64,000 nt of DNA from Cryptomeria japonica (Eukaryota > Streptophyta > Pinopsida > Cupressales > Cupressaceae): the NCBI RefSeq assembly GCF_030272615.1, contig NC_081409.1, positions 873,874,594 to 873,938,593 of the forward strand. Direction: 5' to 3'. Position 1 is the stretch's first letter. Each line of letters starts with the position of its first letter. A model generated the notes under the pieces. It did no database searches. It saw only the letters and a program-made list of their open reading frames with translations, and had not been told where the DNA came from. This document shows positions 35,983 to 47,463 of the stretch, piece after piece. A program made the translations under genes and the position numbers.

Positions 35983-37156
35983 TGTTAGGCCCAATATGGA
36001 AAGCTAATGTACTAAGAGGGGAGGGGTGAATCAGTACTTCAAAACCTTTCTTCAATAATAACCTTACTGTTATGCATAAACAGAATAGTGCTAGTAAAAT
36101 AAAATAAAGTTAAAACAAACAGATAACAATTATACATGATTTACTCCATAACACATATATTTTGGTCTTGTAGAAACTCTTGGTTAGAGAGAAAAACTGC
36201 GGTGGGGATGGCACCCACAAATTCACTACTGCAATAATAAAGATTGCTCGATTGGAGCTACATTTAGCTATTTTTGATAGCTTACCCTATTAGGAGTATC
36301 AAGATCTGTTAGATCTACCTTACTAAAGGATTTTACAACACTATATAAATGTTGCACCTGGTTAGAGGATTTACAATTTATAGACTTGGTTAGAGTCTTT
36401 TACCCTGTTAAAGGTTTCTCTTACAACTTCAAAATATTATAATAAGACTTTACAATTATCTGCAACTTTACATCTGAAATGCTATAGCAGATTCTATGTG
36501 CTCAGAATAAGATTACCTAGCTTGTAGCATACCTCGGTAACCCATATTGTAACTTGGTAAACCCTTATGTTTACTCTGTTCTTCGACTGTTCACTTATAA
36601 CCTTCTCAGTGACCTCTCTGTGTCTCTGTAACAATCTTCCTTCATGCATACACACACATATCTCACATTTCCTATTTCTAACCCTAAAATCATGTTGTAT
36701 AAATAGATCTCTTATAGTGGTGATCTAGTTCATTACTTCAATATTACAAAAAGATTCCTCGAATGAATAACTAAACAAAATATTTCATTGGTTAGATTGA
36801 CCTTGCAATCAAACATAATCTTCTAGTGCAATTCCCAATGTAATAACGGTTAGGTGTGCCTCGATCTTGTAACATGTTTTCATGTGCATGTCCAGGTTCA
36901 ATGTATCTGGTAAAATGTTTCACTCAGTGAATATCAACTCAGTGAGTTAACTTTACTGCTTGGTAGCCATGAAACAATACCTGGTAAATAGCTCGGTGAA
37001 TACTACATTCTGTGACTGCTTTCTTCTATAACCGACTAGACTGTTCATACCGACTTCTCCGTGTGTACTGACTACATGATTTGGTAATACTAACTGACTA
37101 GAATATATAGTATGACTTTGGATATAAAACTAATGGAAATTTGATAAGTAGTAACA
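35983..37156 (-). repeat. LARD 3' LTR
   Basis: 1,174 bp, starting TGTTAGGCCCAATATGG and ending TAAGTAGTAACA. It carries several CTCGGTAA/CTCAGTGA motifs and a GAGGGGAGGGGTGAATCA block also seen in the copia-1 LTR. Confidence 0.93.
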
Positions 37157-37523
37157 ATCTCCCCTTTTGACATTAGTTGAGATGTTTGACAAAAACTACT
37201 TTCAAAGTCATAACTCAAAAACTATATACTCGCAAAATGACTACACTTGACAATATATACAATAGTCAGTGAAATAGTATATGCAGATATACTCCCCTTA
37301 TCATTATTTTGTACATAACTCTAAATTTTGTATGTTTGGTTCTATTATACATGCTTGTGTGCTTTGAATGCTCTGTATATTCTACTCAGTATACTCCCCT
37401 TGTATACAATACTCAAAATTGTGTTACCAAAACTGTATCACTCTCCAAATATAGTATTACTCCCCCTTTGCTGGGTATTACTTTCCTCTATGTAGTATCA
37501 TAATATTACTCCCCCTTTTTGAC
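37157..37523 (-). promoter_or_regulatory. Array of five polypurine-tract-like motifs
   Basis: On the plus strand, TCTCCCCTTTTGAC (next to the LTR at 37157), TACTCCCCTTA (37290), TACTCCCCTT (37392), ACTCCCCCTTT (37459) and ACTCCCCCTTTTTGAC (37508). On the element strand these are AAAAGGGGAGA-type purine tracts. The one touching the LTR is the expected priming site; the others are extra copies. Multiple polypurine tracts are a described trait of Sirevirus copia elements (established knowledge). Confidence 0.75.
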
Positions 37524-37536
37524 AAACATCAAAAAC

Positions 37537-40500
37537 TTAATTTCCATCCGGAGGCGGTAGCTGATCAAAAATAGACTTATACTTGGTCCGGGCGTCGGTG
37601 AGGGCGACTGGGAGTGAATCCTTTACACTTTCCATTAATGAATTTTGTGCTTGAATATTAGCTAAGAGTGATATTAAGCAATCAAGAGTGCTTCCCTCTT
37701 GTGTAGTTGATAGGCATGTAGCTCTATTGATCTGTTCCTGTACTGATGAGAGATGAGGAAGGAATAATGTCTGAAGGGTCATTATATCCATCTTGATTTT
37801 ATGCTCTTCATTCCTCATTTCTAACTATTGAGCCATGAGCTATTGAAGCTTTGTATAAAATTTTTGAACTGAATTTGGTTTGGTGGTCAACTTAGTTGAG
37901 AGATCGGTGATCTCTTTCTCAATTGCATCAGTTTTATTTTTGACATCTTTAATGAATAAGGAAAATGTACATAGTTTTTGGAATAAATAAAGAATATGCT
38001 TGAGTTGAGGGGACAACTCAGCAATGAATTTTACAAGTTTTACCTTGCCAACAACAATGGATTTTTGTACTTCCTCTATCATTTTAGCAATTATCTCTTT
38101 ATCCTTGAGCTTGCTTAAGTACTCAGATGCATCAACTCCAGATGTTTCAATCTGATTTAGGAGTTCATCCAATTGAATATGGATGGTTACATCGGTTGAC
38201 ACTATTGCTGAAGGTAGCATTTATGTGAGTAGTGTCCTAACCTTCTGAATTACTTTATTCTTCTTCTATATGGCTAGTTGCTTCTCCTATTTGGCCTTTG
38301 CTTTGCATAGTTCACCAAATTCAGTGAGTGCTTGCCCTTTCAATTTGGAGATGTCTAGATTGGGCAACATGATCAGTTTAGACAAGTCAAAGTTGAAACC
38401 ATGCTTTCTCACTTTCTTCTCTTTTCCTTTGGTCAGAGGCACTAAGATAAGTGCTTGTGAGGCTTGCTAACCCTCAGTAGGTTGCTTGGTAGATGCAACA
38501 CTTTGGTCAGTTCCTATAGCCGTTGTAGTGTCCTTTGGTGTCTCGGTGCTAGGGGTCTCAGCTGTAACATTTGTAGTGCTTATCTATGCTTGAGACATCT
38601 GATCTTTGGTTATATCTCCTGCTGCTTCAGATTTGGTACCTTCGGTGCCTTGCTCGGTGTCCTTGGGAGCTTCGGTTGAGATAGGTGGCTTCATCGGTGG
38701 ATAAGGCTGAACTTGTTCTAAGATAGATTCACTAGAGACAAGTTTTGCATAGGTAGTGCCTTCAATCATTTCCTTCTCTAGTGCTGCTTCATCCATTATA
38801 TCTTCATCAATTTGAATAGTGTCAACCGAGTCTGGACCTTGCTCAGTGACATCTGGATCTTGCTTGGTGACATCAACAATTTCAATTTGAGATTGTTCAC
38901 TAACATCCTTTTGTTTGAAGATCTCTTGCCACTTGGCTTTTGTCTCATTCTCCACATCAATGTATATCCCATTCATCAATTTTAAGGCTCTTTGTTTCAC
39001 AAGAAATTTAGAATTGTATGTGGTCAAATGCTCCTTGATTTCTGCCATGGACATGTCAGGAAATAGATGGACTAGACTTCTTTCTCATATTTGTCTCTCT
39101 GAGTCCATTGCATATTTCCATCTGTTATCAATATGTAAGTATAGTTCACTCAGAAGTGACTTTGCTAGTTCTAATGGTGCTAGCCGAAACTTCAGAAGTG
39201 TACAGATGACAGCTTCTTCAATCTACCGCTTCTCATCATTATTCCTAGTCTCATACTTAACATATGTAAATCCTGCAAATCCATCATATTCTTTAAGATT
39301 GGCACAAAAGTTTTCAACACTATGAATATTTAACTTTTTGCTTTTCACAATCTGGAATTTATTTGCATCATCAGACTCTGTATCACTAGACTCTTTTGCC
39401 AAAATGAGTCTCTGAGTAGATTTCTTATAAGTCTTGGTTACCTTGGGTGCAGTAACACTCTTTTGTTTCTTACTTGGTGATGCAGCTGATGCTCTAGTGT
39501 TGGGTCTCTTTGTTGGTGGAGTCAGTAGGGCCTTTGAGATGTCCTGTTTCTTTCTTTTCAGAACTTTACCCTTTGGCAACTCTGTGCTCAATGTTATTGC
39601 AGCCTCTTGAGCTTCTAATTCCTCTTCGGTAATGGCAAGAATGCCTTTGACAGGTGTAGAGGAGGATTCTTCTCTGAATTTCTCAGATAAAACCTTTATC
39701 ATTTTTGTAGCTTTTCTTGTAGCCTTAGGTACTACAATGCTCATTTTTACTTTCTCCTTCACCTCTTCATAGGTTCCATACCTTAGTTCAGTTGCATGCC
39801 TTGGCAATGATAAATAGGCATCAATTTGTTGCTGTGTTATATCATAATCAATCTCATAACCCATTGGTTGCAACGATTGAGTCCTCGATTCAACAAAATT
39901 TACATAGCAATAATCAGTGTCAACTTCAAAACATATATTGTCCTTGTATTTTTCTACCAGCTGTGGTGGAATCCTGTACCTATTGTGCATTTTCTCTTGG
40001 AACTTGCTGAAGTAATCATCCATGATATCACTAAAGTTATCTCCTAACTTCTTGATGAAGTCATTGATATGATGGGTGATAGGTCGGTGTAGCTCCCATA
40101 CTACTTTATCGACTGAGGGAAAGAACTTCTCAAAGTAGAAAAACATACATACAAGTAGTGAACCGAACTTTAGTGTATTTGTCAAGTTGTTCTTCTTCAG
40201 CTTCCTTATTGTGTTTAGGTTCTCAAACAAGTTCTTCAGTAGTACTTCACACAAGTCTACTTTCATTCCCTTCTTCACTATTTTGTAGGCCAAGTCAACT
40301 ACAACACATGGTACACTATTTTCCCTTGCAGATTGGAAGAAACAGTAACCAATAACTCTAATTGCAAACTTGAGTTCTGCATCAGTGACATTATTCAGTT
40401 TCAGTCCTCAGTATTCAGATTCTACTCTGGTTAGACTGATTAGCTCTTTCTATGATATCATTTTCTGTGCTCGTGCATGATCATAGATGGGATACCCGGT

Positions 40501-40905
40501 GATTAGGTGAATGACTTCCTTAGTGATCTTGAATGGTTGCTCTTGTAGCCACATGAAATCATCATGTACTCTACTCAAGACAAACTTAACCCACTGGGGT
40601 TTGAACACACAGGGATAGACTAGGGCTTCAATTAGTCCCTTGATTTTGATATGGTCAAACTTGCTATCCAGTTTGCCATCAGTGCAAAGTTCATCATATG
40701 TGTCACTAATCTCTACATGACCAAGTTCCTCAACATGGCATTTGGTGAAGAATCTGACATCTTCTACTAACAAGACTCGATCCGGGATGAGTGAAAATGC
40801 AGTTTTGTCATCTGGTTCTGAGGCAACTTTGGGAGTTAAAGAATATTTCAGTGAGGGCTTCTCCACATTTTGGACAACTACGGGATCTTGGATCTTGGGC
40901 GCCAT
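37537..40905 (-). pseudogene. LARD long ORF, 1,123 codons in one frame, unknown function
   Basis: Starts at ATG 40905 in good context (ACC before ATG, GCG after) and stays in one reading frame to 37537 with no frameshift. It is broken by about eleven stops, eight of them TAG, two TGA and one TAA, all explainable by C-to-T change of CAG, CGA or CAA. Residues 1-150 include FKITKEVIHLITGYP; then a helical, globular-looking region to about residue 370 (LLVCMFFYFEKFFPSVDKVV, PITHHINDFIKKLGDNFSD). The middle is Lys/Ser/Pro/Thr-rich (PPTKRPNTRASAASPSKKQK) and probably disordered or nuclear-targeting. An acidic Gln/Thr/Glu part follows (38584-39054), and the last about 230 codons look helical. The 3' location resembles that of env-like ORFs in some copia elements, but I see no signal peptide or clear membrane span. 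Homology is unknown. Confidence 0.7.
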
Positions 40906-41431
40906 GGTAGGTTTCGGGTAAGATTTGACAAATTATCCTTAGGGTTTACAAACGACTGATGCTTCACACTCGGTAGACAATAGCAATTTGACTAGATCGA
41001 AAACCAGCTTAACAATGAATAGATTTGATGTAAATACCTCAAAATTCGCTCTGAATGAAGTTTGATCGCTTTGATTCGCTTTGCTCTGCTTCTCAAAAAC
41101 TTGGTGAATGAAAATGACCATGAAAACACTTTTAAGTACTCAAAAAAATACCTTATCGAGCTCCATGCAAGTTAGGTCAAGACATTAAATGCACTTGGTT
41201 CACCTTTTACTGATTTACTCCTTTTTTTTGTTTTAACCGAGTAACCAACTTTTCTTTATTAACCGACTTGACAGGTTTCCTATATACACCGACTTGACAG
41301 GTTTCCTGTAAAGTATTATAAACTGACTAATTGCATCTTAACTATGCAGATTCTAAATTTTGTACATAATAGAATAGGAACTGTTATGATTTAACCTTTA
41401 GAGAATGCAGTCCCTTCATACCTTTTCCTGA
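40906..41431. other. LARD intergenic region
   Basis: Sequence between the knuckle protein and the long ORF, about 530 bp, with no ORF that I trust. It could hold an internal promoter or splice signals for the long ORF, but none is clear. Confidence 0.4.
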
Positions 41432-42784
41432 CTAATTTGGAATAGGTACACCTAACTCGGCAGGTAAGGTGCTTTCTTCATCTGACATAATTTTCTTCTT
41501 TTTCCAAATCATCTTGAATTTTTATTTTATCTCTTCAGTGTCTCTTCTAGGTTGATCTCTACAATCTCCAACTAAATGTCTAGCTCTGTGACAATGAAAA
41601 CATGCAATACCAGGATTTCTCCATGATCTTCGGTTGTTCATTCCAAACCTTATAAAATAGTTGGCACTAATATGTCCATATCTTCCACAACATTCACACC
41701 ATATCCTTGTATTGTAATCCCATGGTACTGCTGCATATTGTCAGTAAGGATCTGTGTGAGATCGGTAACCTCTAGTGTTTGCTCGGTGTGGATACCGCAT
41801 GTAGTTCTTTTGCTTAAACCAGCACTTCTCGGTACTATGTCCATATCTATTGTAGTTTCTACAAAAGCCTTTGAATTTTGCCTTCTGATAGTTGTTAACA
41901 AACTTTGTCCTACATTTATTAGATTTATGACCACATTTATTGCAATTGTAATAATATCCATTGGACTTAGTGATATTCGGTTGCTTACCTTTTTTGATCT
42001 AGCATATGTTGGCAGTATGACCTTGATTTCCATAGTAGTAGCAATTAGGCTTCTTCCTTTTGATGTTATTCCTGTTTCTAGCTTGTTTTGATGATTCTCT
42101 TCTCTCAGTAGTATGAATTCCTTTCTTGGTTGATTCTTTTCCTTTGTAACTGAGTCCTCCATCTTTGTAGGGTCATCTTGTGTTCAGTTGCTCATCCAAC
42201 ATCTTTGATGCTTCATAACTTTTCTCCAATGATTCTTTGGATTTCTTCTCTATTTCAAGTTCACCAGTCAACCTTGATACTTCAAGTTTCAATGGTTGAT
42301 TTTCATCACTCCTTAGAATTGCTTCATGATGTGCATAACCTAGTTGATCTATCATATTTTGTTGAATACCAGTTAACCTTATGATTTCATCATCCTTATC
42401 AGATACTAGAGCTTCAAGTTGTTGTTTCTCTCTTTGCAGATCTCTTGCTTTATCCTCAGCTATCCTTAATGCATCTAGATTTTCAGTCATCTGTGTACTA
42501 AAATGTTCATGTTCTCTTTTCATTGCTTTCAGTTGATCAGCCAATGCTTTGTTCTTTTCTTTCAACATTCCAATCATTTCTTTAGTCTCTTTAGATATAC
42601 TGTTCTCAGATGATGTCTCGATTTGTTCCACTAACTCTTGAGAATCCTGCAAGTCATCAGATAATCTTCTCCTTACTTTCAAATATTTTTGCATTTGCCT
42701 CTGCATGTCTACAATAACTTGATTTACATTATCCAGCTCTTCTTGTAGATACACAATCCTCCGAGATTGTTTGTAGCCTTCCAT
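41432..42784 (-). pseudogene. LARD coiled-coil and zinc-knuckle protein (gag-like)
   Basis: One frame from ATG 42784, only about 50 nt from the primer-binding site, to a stop at 41432. The first 200 residues are a long coiled coil (IVYLQEELDNVNQVIVDMQ, LKEKNKALADQLKAMKREHE, SRLTGELEIEKKSKESLEKS). After stops at 42173 and about 42000 there follow five CCHC-like knuckles: CYYYGNQGHTANIC, YYNCNKCGHKSNKC, CRNYNRYGHSTEKC, CECCGRYGHISANY and an intact CFHCHRARHLVGDC (41561-41602). In the first four, one Cys is replaced by Tyr, a single G-to-A change each. A recognisable copia gag capsid domain is absent. Role inferred: RNA packaging or particle assembly using partner proteins. Confidence 0.75.
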
Positions 42785-42832
42785 TGATAAGATCTTTCTC
42801 TTTAGGTAGTTAAACCCTTTTCCAAGATTCCA

Positions 42833-42844
42833 GCTCTAATACCA
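42833..42844 (-). other. LARD primer-binding site, mutated
   Basis: Plus strand GCTCTAATACCA; on the element strand TGGTATTAGAGC, one base off the tRNA-iMet complement TGGTATCAGAGC. Two bases from the LTR start at 42847. Confidence 0.85.
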
Positions 42845-42846
42845 AT

Positions 42847-44019
42847 TGTTAGGCCCAATATGGAAAGCTAATGTAATAAGAGGGGAGGGGTGAATCAGTA
42901 CTTCAAAACCTTTCTTCAATAATAACCTTACTATTATGCATAAACAGAATAGTGCAATAACATAAAATAAAGTTAAAACAAATAGATAACAATCATACAT
43001 GATTCACTCCATAACACATATATTTTAGTCATGCAGAAACTCTTGGTTAGAGAGAAAAACTTCAATGGGGATGGCACCCACAACTTCACTACTGCAATAA
43101 TAAAGATTGCTCGGTTAGAGCTACATTTAGCTATTTCTGATAGCTTACCCTGTTAGGAGTATCAAGATCTGTTATATCTACCTTACTAAAGGATTTTACA
43201 ACACTATATAAATGTTGCACCTGGTTAGAGGATTTACAATTTATAGACTTGGTTAGAGTCTTTTACCCTATTAAAGGTTTCTCTTACAACTTCAAAATAT
43301 TATAATATGACTTTACAAATATCTGCAACTTTACATCTGAAATGCTATAGTAGATTCTATGTACTCAGAATAAGATTACCTAGCTTGTAGCATACCTCGG
43401 TAACCCATATTGTAACTTGGTAAACCCTTTTGTTTACTCTGTTCTTCAACTGTTCACTGATAACCTTCTCGATGACCTCTCTATGTCTCTGTAACAGTCT
43501 TCCTTCATGCATACACACACATATCTCACATCTCCTATTTCTAACCCTAAAATCATGATGTATAAATAGATCTCTTACAATGGTGATCTAGTTCATTGCT
43601 TCAATCTTACAAAAAGATTCCTTGAATGAATAACTAAACAAAATATTTCATTGGTTAGATTGACCTTGCAATCAAACATAATCTTCTAGTGCAATTCCCA
43701 ATGTAATAACGGTTAGATGTGCCTCGATCTTGTAACACGTTTTCATGTGCATGTCTAGGTTCAATGTATCTGGTAAAATGTTTCACTCAGTGAATATCAA
43801 CTCGGTGAGTTAACTTTACTGCTCGGTAGCCATGAAACAATACTCGGTAAACAGCTCAGTGAATACTGCTTTCTGTGATTGCTTTCTTCTATAACTGACT
43901 AGATTGCTCATACCGACTTCTCTATGTGTACCAACTGCATGATTCGGTAATACTAACCAACTAGAATATATAGTATGACTTTGGATATAAAACTAATAGC
44001 AATTTGATAAGTAGTAACA
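42847..44019 (-). repeat. LARD 5' LTR
   Basis: 1,173 bp, pair of 35983-37156. The right TSD CAAAG follows at 44020-44024, after which copia TR-GAG sequence resumes. Confidence 0.93.
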
Positions 44020-44024
44020 CAAAG

Positions 44025-45036
44025 GTGGTAAACTGTGCCACACTGCTGAAAAAGACACTCCAAGATCTAGTGGAGATGGATGTAGAACATGTCCCAAAGA
44101 CTCACATGTCTCCTCAAGAGATAAAGAGACCTCCTCCAGCTATTGTACATAAGTATCCACAATCATGTCAACCTCGAAAGAATGATCCTATAGAGAATGA
44201 ACAAGAGGGTCAGAGTGTTCCCTCACAACAATTGAAGAAGGATCATCTTCATCAAAGAGAAGATGAATGTCATCAATGATGTCTCCCAAATCTGCAATGT
44301 AGGATTCCACAAACAAACCTGCAATGTCTATCAAGTAATCATCCCATGAATCTGAAGCTGGAAGACAATGAATATCCTGCTGCACTGAATCACATGAAGG
44401 CAAAACTATCGCACTATCCACATCATCAGGAGCAATAGGTGATGTGATATCAATATGAGGAGATGAAATAGAAGGCTCAAGAATGGGGTCACATGTGAGA
44501 ATCCCCATGTTCAAGTGCCCAAAGTTCTCCTCAAAATCTAAACCATCACAAGAAGTGTGATCATCATGTGTAGAATCATCAAATGTGAAATCATCATCAT
44601 CAACAAAATCTAAAAAGGAGTATAACCAAGATGCATGATCAACCACCCCAGTCGCAATGATAGCTCTAGTCTCCAAGTCTCTAATGAAAACTGACTCAGG
44701 TGTGAACTCCACAACTCTCTTAGTTGTGCCATGTGTGATTTGATAGATGGAAAGGAGATTGTTTGTCGAGTGGGGTACACAAACCACATCATTGAAGGAG
44801 CTATCCCCAATGCCAATAGATCCTTTCCCAATCACATACATGTATTTATGATTGCCCATCAAAATATGCGACATGGTGCAAGGCTCAAATGTAGAGAACA
44901 TAGACTGTGAAGATGCCATATGATGAGAAGCCCCTAAATCTAGAAGCCATCTCTCTAAATCTTGACTGGTAGTAGCACAAAGAGCTTTTCCTTTTCTTGT
45001 CCCAAAAGAGTGAGTCTTCCCACTTGTAGAAGCCAT
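44025..45036 (-). pseudogene. copia TR-GAG aspartic protease with long acidic extension
   Basis: Frame 44188-45036. It starts near MASTSGKTHSFGTRKGKALC and holds a copia-type protease (DLERWLLDLGASHHMASS, ILMGNHKYMYVIGKGSIG, VPHSTNNLLSIYQI). The usual DSGA active-site triplet is DLGA here, one C-to-T change (TCA to TTA). About 150 residues rich in Asp/Ser follow (FVDDDDFTFDDSTHDDHTS, SSPHIDITSPIAPDDVDS), where GAG-pre-integrase and integrase would be expected. No integrase is seen. Between 44025 and 44187 no further domain is found before the LARD insertion. Confidence 0.82.
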
Positions 45037-46020
45037 GAATGCTTTCCCTTTCCTTTTGAATGTGTGGAAGTGGAAGTTGATGAATCATCCTTCTTGTAGA
45101 CATTAGGCAAATCAATGTTATTCTTTTCGAGGATATGTGTGAGCTCATCAATCTTCTTAGAATGGCAACGACTCTCCTCATGAACAAACTTTTTACAATA
45201 GGTACAAGTAGGTCTCTCCCTCTTTGGTGAATTATCCCTCTTGGAAGAGGATGTATCTCCTTGTTGCGGAGAGGATGATGCTTTGTCCTTAGGCTTTGAT
45301 TGCCATTTCTTCTTGTTTGAGTTGTCCTTTCCTTGATTTCCTTTGTTCCCTTGATTTACCACTAATTCTTGAGACTTAGAAGCCTTAAGAATGCCCATGC
45401 TTATCAACTTAGTTTGTTCCATCATCAACATTTCATTGAAAGCATCAAATGTAGGCATTGTGCAGCTTGAACCCATTGTCATCCTATGGGTTTGGAAACT
45501 AGAAACAAATGCTACATATTCTTGTGGAAGGTTTCCCATCAAGTTGAAGATCAATTGAGTATCCTTCTTATCAATGCCACAATATTTGAGTTGTGCCCTC
45601 AACTCATTTAGCTTACTAACATAATCTTGTATAGTATCAAAGTTCTTGGGATCTAACATGGTGAGATCCCTATCAATTTGATATCCACTAATCTCATCAA
45701 CTTGACCATATAAGTCTTGAAACTTTTGCCAAGCATCCTTGATTAGAATACACTTCTCAATATGAAAAAATGAGATCCTTTGATACATACTTTCTTAAGG
45801 TACCAATTGCCATGATATTTTTAGTGAGTCAATCCAAGTGACCAACTGGATCAACCTTAGGATCAACGGGAGCAAAAATAGTTCCATCAATGTAATGAGT
45901 TAATCCTTTTTCCATAAGTTTACTCCATGCATCAATTTTCCAAGTAGCATAATTATGAGGAGTTAAGAGAGGAAAATTAGAAGAACCCATAGCAGCAAAA
46001 AGGAAGGAACACAAGAGCAC
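45037..46020 (-). pseudogene. copia TR-GAG gag gene
   Basis: Ty1/copia gag. The N-terminus (45829-46020) reads FPLLTPHNYATWKIDAWSKL, the usual start of the copia gag fold. After a frame break near 45790-45828 it continues (44955-45788) with KDAWQKFQDLYGQVDEIS, VSKLNELRAQLKYCGI, LIFNLMGNLPQEYVAFVSS, a basic linker (NKKKWQSKPKDKASSS) and a CCHC-like knuckle, CTYCKKFVHEESRC, where a Gly-His spacing is slightly altered. It would form the virus-like particle. A frame overlap near 44955-45036 connects to the protease. Confidence 0.88.
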
Positions 46021-47452
46021 AAATGAACAAGAGACACCCCCCCAAATTTACTCAATCAAAGTACCCCCCCAAAAATGATGATTTTGGCAATTTATATGTA
46101 GTGCGTGTACAATAGGCCACTTGAAAACAATGGCAAGGTGGACTTCTGATTTTGTTTTACAACTACCCCAATAGGCTGAGAACTACAAAACAAAATATCA
46201 GAAAGATAGATCTATGCAATACAAATGCCAAATTGGCCAAATAATCCCATATGATGAAAGTATAATTTATACCCATAATTACTGCAAACTGATAACATAT
46301 TCTGAGAGTAGACAAAAAATAATGCACTTTCAAAAAAAATGGTACCTGAAAAGGAGTTTGTATGAGCACAAATGGAGTCCTCGAAGTTGCAGAAATGGGA
46401 ATTGGATAGGTACACTCACCAAAAACTGAGAATTCTGAAAAATATGTCCATCAAAATCAAAAAATAATTCCACCACGTGAAAGTACATGAAATTATAGCC
46501 CATTTCAAAAAACATTGCACCAAAAAAGGAGCAAAAATGAGCAAGACATGGTCATTTGAAGTTGAACTGCAAAATCAACAAACTCAATGAGAGCGGTCTG
46601 CAAAAATTTTGAAAAAATGATGATGTCAGTGAACTACGGGGTTAAATTTGATAGCCATATGACCGTCACCAAAACTCACGGGTGAATGGGCGTTGACTAT
46701 GCAAGTGATTTGGTAGGTGATGTGGCAACCAACTAGGTTGCTAACGTGGTAGGTGACTGGGCTCAGTCTACTGATGTGGTGCTCAGGCGGGCCCTGCTCA
46801 CAGTCATCGGCGTTCCGGTGGGCAGCCGCTGGAAGGCAGGTGGCAGTCGCTGGAATCTGGTGGTGGGAGTCATCGGCGGTACCCGGAGGGGCCGGTGGGG
46901 GCAGTGCGACGCGACAACATCGAGGCGGCTGTGCAGTAGCTGCAGCAGAGGCGGCGGGGCCGCCAGTAGCGGCGCAGAGGATAGTGTAGTGGAAGGCTAC
47001 GATGGGCGGCTACTGTGGTTGCAACTGCGGCAAGGTGACGAAGGTGTGCAGAGCAGAGTGGAGTCGGTGGTAGCGTCCGGTGGAGTGACCACTAGTGGAT
47101 TCTTCCAATGGATTTCCTACAAGCCTTGCAGGTTAGGGGGGGGTCTTCGGACCCCCAAAATGATTTTTTTGATTTTTTTTTGACGAGAAAATTTTCCAAA
47201 ATTTTTTTTAATAATTTTTGGGAAAAACTATTTTTCTTTTTGAAATTTGTACAATAATAGCCAAAATGGGCAAAAAAAAATTTCTCACCAAAATAGGCCG
47301 ACTTTATAACCAAAATTCATGGAAACAGCCACCTGGCCGCAATGACGAGGTCAAATCTGGTCTAGGATGCCTCCAAAAGATGCTGCTCCTTAGATCTACC
47401 TCTTGACATCACAATAATGCCTCTCAAGGATGAATCAATGATGCTCTAATGG
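46021..47452 (-). other. copia TR-GAG 5' leader with a GC-rich segment
   Basis: 1.4-kb untranslated leader between primer site and gag. It has a conspicuous GC-rich, CpG-rich part at about 46740-47150 in an otherwise AT-rich window, next to long A and T runs (47160-47280). Open frames on the plus strand here (46746-47183) are antisense and compositional. A structured packaging signal is possible but unproven. Confidence 0.55.
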
Positions 47453-47463
47453 CTCTGATACCA
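47453..47463 (-). other. copia TR-GAG primer-binding site (tRNA-iMet)
   Basis: Plus strand CTCTGATACCA directly abutting the LTR at 47464; TGGTATCAGAG on the element strand. Confidence 0.92.

Larger units (their letters stand above)
35983..44019 (-). mobile_element. LARD: non-autonomous LTR element with coiled-coil/zinc-knuckle protein and a long unknown ORF, no pol
   Basis: A structurally complete 8,037-bp LTR element with LTRs at 35983-37156 and 42847-44019, a slightly mutated primer site (42833-42844), an array of polypurine-like tracts (37157-37523) and a perfect CAAAG TSD (35978-35982 and 44020-44024). The interior carries two coding regions on the minus strand: a 450-codon coiled-coil plus zinc-knuckle protein (42784 to 41432) and a 1,123-codon single-frame ORF of unknown function (40905 to 37537). 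There is no protease, integrase or polymerase. The LTRs differ at about 64 of 1,174 positions by hand count (5-6%), mostly transitions. LTR segments resemble those of copia-1 at 57111, suggesting copia enzymes moved it. Confidence 0.9.

Noticed and set aside
46746-47183. 145-residue plus-strand ORF in GC-rich sequence
   Set aside because: Antisense to the copia element, composition-driven, with no domain features; few stops are expected in GC-rich DNA.
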